45,892 bases of DNA from Mangrovibacterium marinum (GCF_003046625.1 NZ_QAAD01000028.1:1-45892), one strand, 5' to 3'. Shown: positions 1-10,051, counted from the first letter of the stretch. Notes: generated by a model from the letters alone, not told the origin. Translations and numbers: made by a program.

Positions 1-99
1 TTTCAGGGCGTGTTTGAGAGGGGTAAATGATACCGCTTTCTTCCTGTATCGAATCTCTAAAATTTATGCCTAAAAAATGAAGCTCCACAACTTTTCGGA

Positions 100-705
100 A
101 TGATCCATTCTTTCAAAGTGAAGCGTAACGAAACTCATCGGGATTATCTGACGCTTCAGGAACTGCATCACTTGGAGAGAAAGAAATTCTTAACGGTAAG
201 AATGGAAATCATTCGTGATGCCTTTGTTTTCGCTTGTTATACCGGATTGGCCTATGCAGAGCTTGTGAGGCTAAGTGAAGAACACATTCATATTGGAAAC
301 GATGGGGAAGAATGGATCGTCATTGATCGGACAAAAACAGATATTCGGTGCCGAGTTCCGCTATTGCCCAAAGCCAAAGCAATAATAATCAAGTATAAAA
401 GCTTCCCAGAGAGTGAAAATAAGAGAAGATTGCTTCCGATACATTCAAATCAGAAAATGAATGAGTATCTAAAAGAATTAGCGACGATCTGTGGAATAAA
501 CAAGAACCTATCAATGCACGTGGCTCGACATACATTTGCTACATCGGTGACGTTGTCGAATGGCGTTCCATTGGAAACTGTTTCAAAGATGTTAGGGCAT
601 ACCTCTATAAAGACTACTCAAATTTATGCGCGAATTGTCGATTCGAAAATATCGGCAGATATGAAGGGATTAGCGATGAGAATGGGTATGACAGAAATAG
701 GGTAG
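100..705 (+). pseudogene. Tyrosine recombinase, truncated to the C-terminal catalytic domain
   Basis: This 201-residue reading frame is the catalytic half of a phage-type integrase (tyrosine recombinase), which would cut and rejoin DNA at a specific site. Visible motifs are HVARHTFAT (the His-x-x-Arg box), LGH, and the nucleophile Tyr in TTQIYARI. The first catalytic Arg, usually in TGLR, reads TGLAYAEL here; Bacteroidetes integrases are known to vary at this place. Full members are about 400 residues with an N-terminal SAM-like DNA-binding domain. Here the upstream frame meets a stop at 58-60 and no SAM-like domain is seen before the window edge, so the gene looks 5'-truncated or disrupted. 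It may be a remnant of the element that delivered the neighbouring region. Family assignment is firm; activity is doubtful. Confidence 0.8.
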
Positions 706-1127
706 GTATGACAAGATTTGAACTTGATTCGTAATGTATTTATATATCAGATATTTATAGTCTTGTGAATTCTTTAGTTTACCGTATTGTTCACATTTAA
801 AGAACGCTTCAAAATTTGTCTAATTTAGTTACAATAATTTCTGGATGCAAATAAATATTGGTTCTTATATGCGTTCGAAATTCGAAAGTTAAGCATTTAG
901 ATCTGATTTTTCTATATTCAGTCGTGTCATATCCGTATATTTCTTAAAGAAGTGGATATGCAATAAAAATACTTTACGGCTAGTTAAGTGCAACGATGCT
1001 ATTCTTTGATTTTTTATTTGTTGCCCTTTTAATGTGATGTTGAGAGTTCTTTCTTTGTTAGAATTGACAAGAAGGGAATCTTTTATATTTTTGAAACATC
1101 TTTAGAATTCAATCAACTTTGAATCAT
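706..1127. other. AT-rich non-coding stretch
   Basis: There is no convincing gene in this interval. It is AT-rich with stops in all frames. A short repeat TTCGAA-A-TTCGAA sits at 874-886. No clear Bacteroidetes promoter (TTTG then TAnnTTTG) or terminator could be picked out. It lies between two decayed genes and is probably also decayed sequence. Confidence 0.4.
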
Positions 1128-1337
1128 GTGGGAAAGGGAAAAATCGAGAAACGATGCATCGAAGATCTTGTCAATGGAGATATGCGTGCTTTTGACGGAG
1201 TATACTCTTTCTTTTAGGCAAAATTGAACAAATTTGTTTATTCTATCATAAAATCGGAATCAGATGCTGAAGATTTGGTTCATGAGGTTTTTGTGAAGGT
1301 CTGGGAGAATAGCCAACGATCGGACATTTGTCTCAAA
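1128..1337 (+). pseudogene. ECF sigma factor remnant, N-terminal region only, with internal stop
   Basis: Translating from 1128 gives a typical Bacteroidetes ECF sigma-70 region 2: IEDLVNGDMRAFDGVYSFF, then an in-frame TAG at 1215-1217, then AKLNKFVYSIIKSESDAEDL and VHEVFVKVWEN. The last stretch is the conserved region 2 helix (DAEDLVxExFxKxWEN). Homology fades near 1337, where minus-strand transposase sequence begins. Region 4, which binds the -35 element, is missing. The gene is therefore dead twice, by nonsense mutation and by truncation. Such sigma factors normally pair with a FecR anti-sigma factor and a SusC; no partner survives here. The original start codon is unclear, and GTG at 1128 is only the first visible in-frame candidate. 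Confidence 0.75.
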
Positions 1338-1351
1338 GTACATGGGGCGCA

Positions 1352-1528
1352 ATATATGAGTTCCCATTTTGGGAAACACTTCGGAACCATCCTCCATTGA
1401 CAACTGGTTTTAAGCACATAGAAGATGCCGTTAAATATTTCTATCAAAGAATAGTTCCGTTTTCCTTTATCCTTTAAAATGGCTAATATTACATCATATT
1501 GGGTATCGGTTAGGTCGGTAAAATACAT
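1352..1528 (-). mobile_element. IS5-type transposase remnant (N-terminal DUF4096-like part)
   Basis: On the minus strand from an ATG at 1528 the protein reads LTDTQYDVILAILKDKGKRN, then YSLIEIFNGIFYVLKTSCQW and RMVPKCFPKWELIY. This is the N-terminal domain of IS5-family transposases. Similarity stops after about 59 residues, near 1352, exactly where the ECF sigma remnant begins on the other strand. The DDE catalytic domain is absent, and I found no terminal inverted repeat or target duplication. It is the leftover 5' end of an insertion sequence, probably after a deletion that also removed the rest of the sigma gene. Confidence 0.75.
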
Positions 1529-1666
1529 TCTTTTGGTGTTTTATGTGTTTGACTATATGTGGGATATGGATTTTTATTTCATTTGCCAATTTGATAGTCA
1601 ATTGTTTGTGCCTGTTTATCTAATATTAAACAGTTTCCCATTATCATGCATTTGTGAAACGTAATT

Positions 1667-4600
1667 ATGACAAAACTGTTGAAACTAACAATAATAATAT
1701 TATTGTCAATGGCGGTCATTGTCGTCAAGGCCGAATTAACCAACAATATATTCGACATCAAGCATATTGGCTATTCGGAGGGGCTCAGCAGTCAACGCGT
1801 ATTTTCAATTGTTGAAGATCAGAACAGCGCAATGTGGATTGCCACAAAAGCAGGAATCGATCGCTATAACGGCAATACCATAAAAAGCTATACGTTATCG
1901 GGCAACTTTTACTACGGTGATATGGGCGGGCGTACACTTCGTTTGCTGTATGATAAACATTACGGACTATGGGCATACGACAACACCGGGAGAATCTATC
2001 GTTATTCGATTCAGGATGACAATTTTGAACAGTACATGTATTTGTCCGAGTTTATCAACGAAGAAATCATTTTAAACAAGTTGTGCCTGGATCAGAACGG
2101 AACATTATGGTTGGGACTTAGCAAAGGGCTGTATAAGAAAGAAGCTGATAAACCGATCACTCCGGTCCTAAGCGGACAATATGTAAATGACATCATATCT
2201 ACAGGCGAATCGCTTTTTGTTGGTACATCCACCGGGGTGTTACAACTTTCGTACGCGCATTTAGACCAAGCACATTGGCTGATAAAAGGAAAGGATGCAC
2301 AGACGCTCTTTCACAACCTAACCGACAATGAACTCTGGATAGGCACTTTCAATAATGGTCTGTGGGTGATGGATTTGAAAACTTCGGCCCTGCTCCCTCT
2401 GAAAGAACAAAGTTCCGGTTTTCTATACCCGATAAGAACAATTACGAGCTATGATGAGAATACCTTGTTGGTAGGAATAGATGGAGGAGGTGTGTATGCA
2501 GTCGACCGAGACTCAAAAAAGTACCATCTGCTGATGAGTACAGAGGACAGTACCGACATTTTCTTACCGGGTAACGGGATTTATGCCGTCACCAAAGATC
2601 ACCAGGGAAACATCTGGATAGGAAGTTACACCGGGGGCGTATCTGTTGCCATTCTGTTGAAATACCCGATTACGATATTAAGCCACCAAAGAGGAAATCC
2701 GCAATCACTGGCAAATAACAATGTCAATGATATCGAAGAAGATACCAATGGAAACCTATGGTTTGCCACCGACTTCGGAATCAGCATCCGCGATAAATCT
2801 TCGCATCGGTGGAGTCACGAGTTAAAGGGTGTGGTGGTCGTTGCCTTGTGCAAAGGAGAAAATGGCTCCGTGTGGGCCGGAACTTACGGCGACGGCATCT
2901 ACCTTTTGAACAACCGGAAACAGGTCGTCCGCCATCTTACCAAACAGCAGGGAGGACTTACAACAAACTATGTTTTTTCGCTTAAACAAGATACAGAAGG
3001 GAACTTATGGGTGGGTGGCCTGGACGGACAACTGCTGATGATGGATAAGCAGGGACGCCCCGAACGAACATACGATATTAAGTGGATTCAATCCATAGAG
3101 GAGGTAAACAATGACCAAATAGCCGCCGCCACAGTGAATGGGTTCTGCCTGGTGAATAAACGCACCGGGGAAATCCAACGCTACGCTACCTCCCAGGAAT
3201 ATCATGAACAAAATGTCAGTGCCTATATCATATCCATGCTTTTTAACGGCGACAGCACGGTCTGGCTGGGGACCGAAGGGGGTGGGCTAAACCTGTATGA
3301 TATGCGAAGCCGGGAGTCAAGGATATTCATCACGCAGGAAGGGCTGCCATCCAACGACGTATACAGCCTGCAACAAGATGCCAAAGGACGTCTGTGGATA
3401 AGTACGGGAAAAGGGCTTGCGCTAATCGAAAACTTCCAGGTTTCGAACCTCAATTACGTGGGCGACATCGACAAAGAATATAACAAATCCTCTTTCGCCC
3501 GGCTGACAGACGGGAAATTTGCCTATGGCAGCACGAACGGCGTTGTCTTAGTTACGCCCGACGCGATAAGCATGACAAACTATCAGGCCCAATTGAGATT
3601 TACCGGCTTGACCATAGACTATCTCCCCGCTGAGGAAGAAAAGCGTTTACGTCCTGCTATCTACGACATGCTGGCTAATGGCACGATTCAACTTGACTAC
3701 AAACACAACTCATTCTCAGTCACTTTTGAGTCGATCAATTACCGCTTTCAGCGAGACATTGCCTACCAGTATATTCTGGAAGGATACGAGAAATCATGGA
3801 GTAACTTATCGCCCAATGGAGTGGTGAGGTACACCAATGTATCTCCGGGCTCTTATCTCCTCAAAGTACGCAGCTTACGACGGAATAACGGGAAGATTAT
3901 ATCTGAAAAAACACTTGTATTAAAAGTCGCTCAACCCTGGTGGAATTCGTGGTGGGCATGGGCAGTTTACATTGCCGTCGCGGGTATCGTCATTTCCTTT
4001 ATCTGGCGCTACAAGAGCAATCAGCTTCAGAAACGCTACGATGAGGACAAAATAAGGTTCTTCATTGATACGGCACATGACATCAGGACTCCTGTAACGC
4101 TTGTTATGGCGCCTTTGGACGACCTTTATAAGGAAAAGGGACTCTCGGACAAAGCCCTTTACCTCCTGGAACTGGCGCACAGCAACACGAACAAGCTCTA
4201 TACGCTCATCACGCAGCTACTCGAATTTGAAAAGGTAGATACCCACAAGCAACAGCCTGTATTAAGCCCCTTAAACCTCAACGACGTCCTTGCCGAAGAG
4301 ATTGCCGGTTTTCAGCCGTTGTGCGACAAAAAACAATTGCACTTAAGTCTCTCGTTGCCCGATGAAGACGTTTACGTTATGGCAGATATGCATATCGTCG
4401 AAATACTGCTGGACAATCTTGTTTCCAATGCCTGCAAGTATACGATGCCGCAGGGTGATGTCCGCATCAGTTTACTTTACACGAAACGAAAAGCCATTAT
4501 AGAAATCAAAGACAGCGGCATTGGTATTCCGAAAAAGGCAAAAAAACACCTGTTTACCGATGTTTACAGAGCCGAGAATACGCGAAAATCGAACGAAGGC

Positions 4601-5680
4601 GGAACAGGCTTCGGCCTCTTACAGGCACGCAGGATAATAAAAATACTGCACGGAAAGATCAGCTTTCAATCCGAGGAAAATAAAGGGAGCACCTTTACGG
4701 TAACGCTGCCAAGAACCTATGCCGTCCCCAAAGCTGTATCAAAGCAGACTGTTACTCCACGGGAAGTTTTGTTCTCCGGAACCGCCGACATTGCCAAACA
4801 AGAAGTGAGCAAGACCAGGAACATCAACCGGCAAACAGGAAAAGATACGCTGCTTATCGTCGAAGATCACGAAGCGCTGCGCTACTACCTGCGTAAAACT
4901 TTCGAGTACGACTACCGGGTGGTTGACGTTTCTGATGCTCAGGAGGCTCTCACATATCTCTCAAACGAATATCCTGACCTGATACTATCCGACGTCATGA
5001 TGCCGGGCATACAAGGGGATGAACTTTGCAGGCTGGTCAAAGAAAATCCGGACACCGCGGGCATACCTTTCATTTTGCTTACCGCGAAAGTTAATCATGA
5101 TGCCACTGTTGAAGGACTGAAGAAAGGTGCAGACGACTATATTCCCAAGCCTTTCAGTACCGAGATCCTAAAACTGAAAGTACAGAGTCTGATAGCCAAC
5201 CGAAACAGGCAACGGGATTTCTTCATGCGACAAGCTCTTTTACAAGTTGAAGCAGAAAAAGGAAGCCTGAACAATAACGACAACCCGGACTTATCAGCAA
5301 AAACCAACGACAATCAAACAGATGAACCGGCTTCGGATATGCTGCCGGAAAGCGATCGTCAATTTATTATACGAGCGACTCAACTTGTCATCGGGAACAT
5401 GAGTAACGTTGATTTCAATATTAACACGCTGTGCCAGGAAATGGCCATGAGCCGGACGCTCTTTTACAGTCGCCTTAAATCGCTGACCGGAAAAGGCCCA
5501 CAAGAGTTTATACGCATCATCCGGCTTCAGAAAGCAGCTGAACTATTGAAGGAAGGCAGAAACGTGACCGAAGTTGCTACCGACACCGGATTTGTCAATA
5601 CAAAATATTTTAGTTCGTTGTTCAAGAAACAATTTGGTGTACAACCCAGCAAATACAATCAAACCGATTCAGCTTCATAA
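1667..5680 (+). CDS. Hybrid two-component system sensor/regulator (HTCS) of the first PUL
   Basis: A one-protein two-component system of 1337 residues. After a signal peptide (about 1-22) come two-component beta-propeller repeats (about 30-670, with recurring LWIG/MWIA and GL(S/P)S elements), a Y_Y_Y domain (about 678-755) and one membrane helix (about 758-782). The cytoplasmic side has a histidine kinase with phospho-accepting His804 in FIDTAHDIRTPVT, an ATPase domain (NLVSNACKYT, DSGIGIP, GGTGFGLL), a receiver domain with Asp1109 in SDVMMPG and Lys1161 in PKPF, and a C-terminal AraC-type DNA-binding domain (about 1225-1337). All key residues are present. HTCS proteins sense imported oligosaccharides in the periplasm and activate the adjacent PUL, here most likely the GH16-SusCD-GH3 operon that starts 340 bases downstream. 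Confidence 0.95.
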   Translation: MTKLLKLTIIILLSMAVIVVKAELTNNIFDIKHIGYSEGLSSQRVFSIVEDQNSAMWIATKAGIDRYNGNTIKSYTLSGNFYYGDMGGRTLRLLYDKHYGLWAYDNTGRIYRYSIQDDNFEQYMYLSEFINEEIILNKLCLDQNGTLWLGLSKGLYKKEADKPITPVLSGQYVNDIISTGESLFVGTSTGVLQLSYAHLDQAHWLIKGKDAQTLFHNLTDNELWIGTFNNGLWVMDLKTSALLPLKEQSSGFLYPIRTITSYDENTLLVGIDGGGVYAVDRDSKKYHLLMSTEDSTDIFLPGNGIYAVTKDHQGNIWIGSYTGGVSVAILLKYPITILSHQRGNPQSLANNNVNDIEEDTNGNLWFATDFGISIRDKSSHRWSHELKGVVVVALCKGENGSVWAGTYGDGIYLLNNRKQVVRHLTKQQGGLTTNYVFSLKQDTEGNLWVGGLDGQLLMMDKQGRPERTYDIKWIQSIEEVNNDQIAAATVNGFCLVNKRTGEIQRYATSQEYHEQNVSAYIISMLFNGDSTVWLGTEGGGLNLYDMRSRESRIFITQEGLPSNDVYSLQQDAKGRLWISTGKGLALIENFQVSNLNYVGDIDKEYNKSSFARLTDGKFAYGSTNGVVLVTPDAISMTNYQAQLRFTGLTIDYLPAEEEKRLRPAIYDMLANGTIQLDYKHNSFSVTFESINYRFQRDIAYQYILEGYEKSWSNLSPNGVVRYTNVSPGSYLLKVRSLRRNNGKIISEKTLVLKVAQPWWNSWWAWAVYIAVAGIVISFIWRYKSNQLQKRYDEDKIRFFIDTAHDIRTPVTLVMAPLDDLYKEKGLSDKALYLLELAHSNTNKLYTLITQLLEFEKVDTHKQQPVLSPLNLNDVLAEEIAGFQPLCDKKQLHLSLSLPDEDVYVMADMHIVEILLDNLVSNACKYTMPQGDVRISLLYTKRKAIIEIKDSGIGIPKKAKKHLFTDVYRAENTRKSNEGGTGFGLLQARRIIKILHGKISFQSEENKGSTFTVTLPRTYAVPKAVSKQTVTPREVLFSGTADIAKQEVSKTRNINRQTGKDTLLIVEDHEALRYYLRKTFEYDYRVVDVSDAQEALTYLSNEYPDLILSDVMMPGIQGDELCRLVKENPDTAGIPFILLTAKVNHDATVEGLKKGADDYIPKPFSTEILKLKVQSLIANRNRQRDFFMRQALLQVEAEKGSLNNNDNPDLSAKTNDNQTDEPASDMLPESDRQFIIRATQLVIGNMSNVDFNINTLCQEMAMSRTLFYSRLKSLTGKGPQEFIRIIRLQKAAELLKEGRNVTEVATDTGFVNTKYFSSLFKKQFGVQPSKYNQTDSAS

Positions 5681-5689
5681 CTGATTTTA

Positions 5690-5708
5690 GACCGGAGCTT
5701 TTTCGGTC
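5690..5708 (+). terminator. Weak hairpin after the HTCS gene
   Basis: GACCG at 5690-5694 pairs with CGGTC at 5704-5708 around a nine-base loop that holds the T-run. It begins nine bases after the HTCS stop. A T-tract after the stem is missing, so terminator function is only possible. Confidence 0.3.
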
Positions 5709-6020
5709 AAACGGACGACAACTGACCTTATTGGCGCTTTTTACTCATCACAACGCCGGAAATTTAATTTTCCCGCCACAGGTATAACGGTCTCTGAAAG
5801 CCCCGTGTGTCGCGCTTGATAGAAATTGTCTGTAATCAAACCTTATTTGTCAGCTATCTGCCCATCGTTTTTACCTGCAATTAGCATTTTCACACCGCTC
5901 TTTTGAGCAAAAAGGCCGTCCAAAAGACATAAACCTTCTTCCGGGTTCGACTTCGGGAAATGTTTGTTTGCGGCCGTACTCAAAACAGCCAAAAAACAAG
6001 TTTAACCTAAACATTTTAAT
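5709..6020 (+). promoter_or_regulatory. Intergenic region expected to hold the HTCS-controlled promoter
   Basis: This is the only sizeable gap between the HTCS gene and the GH16-SusC-SusD operon, so the operon promoter and the HTCS binding site should lie here. I see no gene. A GCTC-TTTT-GAGC inverted repeat is present near 5898-5909, but I could not identify a confident -33/-7 promoter pair or a regulator site by eye. The assignment rests on position. Confidence 0.4.
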
Positions 6021-6842
6021 ATGAAAAGAACAACAGTCTTTCTACTACTAATGTGTTTGATGCAACAATCCTGCTCGTCAAACGACGAGGTGGATGCAGG
6101 AAAACAAGAGAGCTTTTTTTTCAAAGACGATTTTGAAACCTTTAACGGAAACATCTGGACGAAAGAAGTGCACGAAGCAGGCTGGGTAAACCAGGAACTG
6201 CAAGCCTACGATGCAGCACATGTTTCGGTGGGTACCGACCAAGGTAAATCGGTGCTGATTTTAACAGCCGAACGCAAAGGCAATAAAATCTACTCCGGAC
6301 GTGTAAACACCGAAGGAAAAAAGAACTTCAAATATAGAAAAATAGAGGCAAGCATTAAGCTTCCCAAAACAGGCAACGGCCTTTGGCCCGCGTTCTGGAT
6401 GATGGGAGACAACGGAAAGCCCTGGCCGCAATGCGGAGAAATTGATATTATGGAAATGGGCGAACGTAACGGAATTGCCGGAGCTACCACCGAAACATTC
6501 CTGAACACAGCCATCCACTACGGAACCGATGCCGGAACAGGACATCAGCAAGAATACCAGGCTTCAAACTTCCCCCACAGTTTACAGGACGGCCAATACC
6601 ATGTCTACACCTTGGACTGGAGCGAAAATAGTCTGACAGTATCGGTTGATAATATCGAATTTCATTCGTTCGACATTAGCACAACCAGCGGACGTTCTGC
6701 GTATTTCCATGACAACTTCTTCATTCTGTTTAACCTTGCTGTAGGTGGTTCTTTTACAGGCATCACCAACATAAACGAAATCACCGCTTTAAAAGACGGT
6801 GAAAAAGTGAACATGTATATTGACTGGGTGAAAATATATTAA
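6021..6842 (+). CDS. GH16 endo-beta-glucanase (laminarinase type), lipoprotein
   Basis: A 273-residue GH16 enzyme predicted to cut internal beta-1,3 (or mixed beta-1,3/1,4) glucan bonds. The N-terminus is a lipoprotein signal with the acceptor Cys at about residue 18, followed by an Asn/Asp/Glu-rich stretch, a feature linked to surface export in Bacteroidetes. The catalytic signature EIDIMEMG holds the nucleophile Glu140, Asp142 and acid/base Glu145, in the ExDxxE spacing typical of laminarinases. WPAFWMMG before it and YIDWVKIY at the C-terminus are standard GH16 elements. It is first in the operon, 17 bases before SusC, which suits an outer-surface enzyme feeding the transporter. The exact linkage specificity cannot be read from sequence alone. 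Confidence 0.9.
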   Translation: MKRTTVFLLLMCLMQQSCSSNDEVDAGKQESFFFKDDFETFNGNIWTKEVHEAGWVNQELQAYDAAHVSVGTDQGKSVLILTAERKGNKIYSGRVNTEGKKNFKYRKIEASIKLPKTGNGLWPAFWMMGDNGKPWPQCGEIDIMEMGERNGIAGATTETFLNTAIHYGTDAGTGHQQEYQASNFPHSLQDGQYHVYTLDWSENSLTVSVDNIEFHSFDISTTSGRSAYFHDNFFILFNLAVGGSFTGITNINEITALKDGEKVNMYIDWVKIY

Positions 6843-6859
6843 TCTTAACTATAAATTCG

Positions 6860-9800
6860 ATGAAAATAAAAGCTTACAAATACATATTGTTTTGCGGACT
6901 ACTATCTGCCTGCCTTTTCGGAAGCGTGTTCCAAATGAAAGCGGCTGGTTTAAATGATTCCGCAACAGAACAACAAGAACTCAAAGTTACGGGAACAGTG
7001 AGGGATGCCTCTGCCTCCATCATTGGAGCAACTGTTGTTGAGAAAGGAGATCTCCGCAACGGGACCATAACCAATGAAGAAGGCAAATTCAGCCTGAATG
7101 TCCGTCCCGGAGCCATTCTTGTTATCAGTTATATCGGTTATAAAACCCAGGAAGTAGCGGTTGATCAGCTTCCGCTGGACATTGTCCTGGAAGAAGACAA
7201 CAAAATGGTTAGCGACGTTGTCGTTACAGCACTGGGAATCAAGAGAGAACGCAAAGCGTTGGGGTACAACGTGGCCGAAGTAAACGGCGACGCCCTGACA
7301 AAAGCCAAGGAAACCAATGTCATCAATTCAATGGCCGGTCGTGTGCCCGGGCTGGTGGTCAGTCAAACCGCAGGCGGGCCATCGGGCTCTACCCGTGTAC
7401 TGCTTCGCGGAAACACCGAGATGACTGGAAATAACCAGCCCTTGTATGTTATAGATGGTGTTCCCCTCGACAACACCAATTACGGTAGTGCAGGTACATC
7501 CGGTGGTTTCGACCTTGGCGATGGTATTTCAGGCATCAACCCCGATGATATCGAAAACATATCGGTGCTCAAAGGTCCGGCCGCTTCCGCTCTTTACGGT
7601 AGCCGCGCCAGCCATGGTGTCATCCTGATCACCACCAAAAAAGCCAACGGCAAAAACAGTTTCGATGTGGAATACAACGGAACGGTGACCTTCGATACAC
7701 AACTTGCCAAATGGAACAACATACAACAAACCTATGGCATGGGCAGCAACGGAACCTACAGCATCGATGCCGTATCCAATACCAATAAAAGTTGGGGTGC
7801 GAAAGCTGACGGAACCAATTCCCTGAAATACTATGACGGCGCAGAGCGGCCATACCTCATCATACCCGACAATACCTCCGGCTTTTTCCGCACAGGTCTT
7901 ACAGCCAGTAATACCGCCATCATCAGCACAAACAACGGTAATACCGGCGTGCGCTTCACTTATACCGACATGCGGAACAAAGATATTGTTCCGGAAACCC
8001 ATATGAGCCGAGACATCTTTAACCTGCGTGCCAATACTTCGCTGGATAAGGTGGATTTTGATTTCAATGCTAACTATACGCGTGAGGCGGTAAAAAATCG
8101 TCCTGCACTGGGCGACAGCAAGTCGAACATTGGTAAAAACCTGATGACACTGGCTACCACCTACGACCAACGGTGGCTAAAAACCTACCAGGATGAAAAT
8201 GGCGAGTACGCCAACTGGAACGGCATGGATCCCTACAACGTGAATCCTTATTGGGATGTCTATAAGAATAGCAACGACTCGAAGAAAGATCAGTTCCGAT
8301 TCAGCGGAAAGGCGATTTGGAATATCAATAAGCATCTGAAGTTGCAAGGAACAGCGGGAGCAGAACTCAACTGGTTTACTTTCGAAGACTTTAAAGCCCC
8401 CACCACTCCCGGTTTTGAAGCGGGACGTCTTCAAAGCAGTTCGTTCAGGAACCGTATGTACAATTTTGAGCTGCTCGCCCTTTACAACAAAAGCTGGGGA
8501 AATTTCGATCTAAATGCGACCCTCGGCGGGAACGTGTACAAAGTGAACAACCAAACCACGGTTATCACAGCTCAGGATATGCAAATTCGCGACGTAGTAG
8601 CCTTGATGAGCTTCAACGAAACCAGCATCGAACTGAACAGTTACCGCAAGCAAATCAACTCGGTATATGGCGCTGTCAATCTGGGTTGGAAACACATGCT
8701 CTATTTCGATGCCACGCTGCGCGGCGACCAGTCATCGACGCTTCCTACCAGCAACAACATCTATGTTTATCCTTCTTTTTCGGGTAGCTTCGTGTTCTCC
8801 GAACTGGCTCAGGTAAAAAAATTCATGCCTTACGGAAAACTCCGCATGTCGTGGGCCCAGGTAGGTAGCGATACAAACCCCTACCAGTTAGGGCTGGTGT
8901 ACACCAAATCCAAATTTACTTATCCCGGCTACACCATCGGCTATATCGACAACAACACCATTCCAAACAAGGACTTGAAACCGACAAAGACCAACTCTTT
9001 TGAAATCGGTCTGGATACAAAATTTCTAAAAAACCGGGTTGGCGTTGATTTTACCTACTATACACAGACCAGCAAAAACCAGATTATGGGCATGGCCGGT
9101 TCCTGGACATCGGGCTACAACTACCGACTGATTAATGCCGGCGAAATTGAGAATAAAGGTATCGAAATAGCACTCAATACACGTCCCATTGAAACCAAAG
9201 ACTTCTCATGGGATGTAAACCTGAACTTCTCGAAAAACAGCAACAAAGTAAAAAAGCTTGTCGACGATATGGATATGTTCGAATTGGAAAAAGCTGCCTG
9301 GCTCGATGTTCAGGTGGCAGCCAAGGTCGGCGAGAATTTTGGTTCGATTGTAGGACCTGATTTTAAGTACAATGATAAAGGAGAAGTACTCATCGACCCG
9401 CAGACTGGTTTGCCTCAATACGACAAGAGCAATCATGTGTTGGGTAATGCTTCCTGGGACTGGACCGGAGGTGCAACTACGACCTTGACATACAAAAGAC
9501 TGTCGCTTTCAGCAATCTTCGACGTAAAAGTAGGAGCCGACCTCTACTCCATGTCTGCCCGTGCCGCTTATGAATCGGGCAAGAGCAAAGAAACACTTGC
9601 CGGACGTGAGGGATGGTACCGCTCTGAAGAACAACGTCAAGCTGCCGGCATCGCCAAAGGCTCTGCCAGCTGGACCCCCACCGGAGGATTTGTCGCTCCC
9701 GGGGTAATTGACAATGGCGATGGCACTTATCGTCCCAACGACATCTACATCAACCCTGAGGATTACTGGATGAGTGTAAGCCGCAATGCACCGTCAATGT

Positions 9801-10051
9801 TTGTCTTTGACAACTCGTATGTAAAACTACGCGAATTAACACTGAGCTACAATGTTCCGAAATCCCTGTTGAAAAATGTTGTAGAAGGTCTCAACCTCTC
9901 ATTTGTTGCACGCAACCCATTTATCATCTGGAAAAACATTCCGAACATCGATCCGGATTCCAACTACAATAACACGACTGGTATGGGTATGGAGTATGGC
10001 TCATTACCATCGCGCAGAAGCTACGGGTTCAACGTCAATATTAAATTCTAA
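6860..10051 (+). CDS. SusC-family TonB-dependent outer-membrane transporter (first PUL)
   Basis: The protein of 1063 residues imports oligosaccharides through the outer membrane with TonB energy, together with the SusD lipoprotein encoded next. It has a signal peptide (about 1-29), a carboxypeptidase-like regulatory domain (about 40-113, GTVRDASASIIGATVVEKGD), a plug domain (about 118-260, including QPLYVIDGVPLDNTNYG and VLKGPAASALYGSRASHGV) and a long beta-barrel ending in an aromatic residue (NVNIKF). There is no STN domain, so it should not signal to an anti-sigma factor, in keeping with HTCS control. It lies between GH16 and SusD with short gaps and is certainly part of the same operon. 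Confidence 0.97.
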   Translation: MKIKAYKYILFCGLLSACLFGSVFQMKAAGLNDSATEQQELKVTGTVRDASASIIGATVVEKGDLRNGTITNEEGKFSLNVRPGAILVISYIGYKTQEVAVDQLPLDIVLEEDNKMVSDVVVTALGIKRERKALGYNVAEVNGDALTKAKETNVINSMAGRVPGLVVSQTAGGPSGSTRVLLRGNTEMTGNNQPLYVIDGVPLDNTNYGSAGTSGGFDLGDGISGINPDDIENISVLKGPAASALYGSRASHGVILITTKKANGKNSFDVEYNGTVTFDTQLAKWNNIQQTYGMGSNGTYSIDAVSNTNKSWGAKADGTNSLKYYDGAERPYLIIPDNTSGFFRTGLTASNTAIISTNNGNTGVRFTYTDMRNKDIVPETHMSRDIFNLRANTSLDKVDFDFNANYTREAVKNRPALGDSKSNIGKNLMTLATTYDQRWLKTYQDENGEYANWNGMDPYNVNPYWDVYKNSNDSKKDQFRFSGKAIWNINKHLKLQGTAGAELNWFTFEDFKAPTTPGFEAGRLQSSSFRNRMYNFELLALYNKSWGNFDLNATLGGNVYKVNNQTTVITAQDMQIRDVVALMSFNETSIELNSYRKQINSVYGAVNLGWKHMLYFDATLRGDQSSTLPTSNNIYVYPSFSGSFVFSELAQVKKFMPYGKLRMSWAQVGSDTNPYQLGLVYTKSKFTYPGYTIGYIDNNTIPNKDLKPTKTNSFEIGLDTKFLKNRVGVDFTYYTQTSKNQIMGMAGSWTSGYNYRLINAGEIENKGIEIALNTRPIETKDFSWDVNLNFSKNSNKVKKLVDDMDMFELEKAAWLDVQVAAKVGENFGSIVGPDFKYNDKGEVLIDPQTGLPQYDKSNHVLGNASWDWTGGATTTLTYKRLSLSAIFDVKVGADLYSMSARAAYESGKSKETLAGREGWYRSEEQRQAAGIAKGSASWTPTGGFVAPGVIDNGDGTYRPNDIYINPEDYWMSVSRNAPSMFVFDNSYVKLRELTLSYNVPKSLLKNVVEGLNLSFVARNPFIIWKNIPNIDPDSNYNNTTGMGMEYGSLPSRRSYGFNVNIKF

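Noticed and set aside
874-886. TTCGAA-A-TTCGAA repeat as a regulator site
   Set aside because: A single short repeat in decayed AT-rich sequence with no gene nearby to control.
1479-1664. A 61-residue plus-strand frame before the HTCS gene
   Set aside because: Its first part is the reverse strand of the transposase remnant and the rest is AT-rich leader; no conserved sequence.
7529-8170. A 213-residue minus-strand open frame inside the SusC gene
   Set aside because: It lies wholly inside a well-supported SusC coding region, has no signal, domain or ribosome-site support, and its composition is that of a shadow frame.
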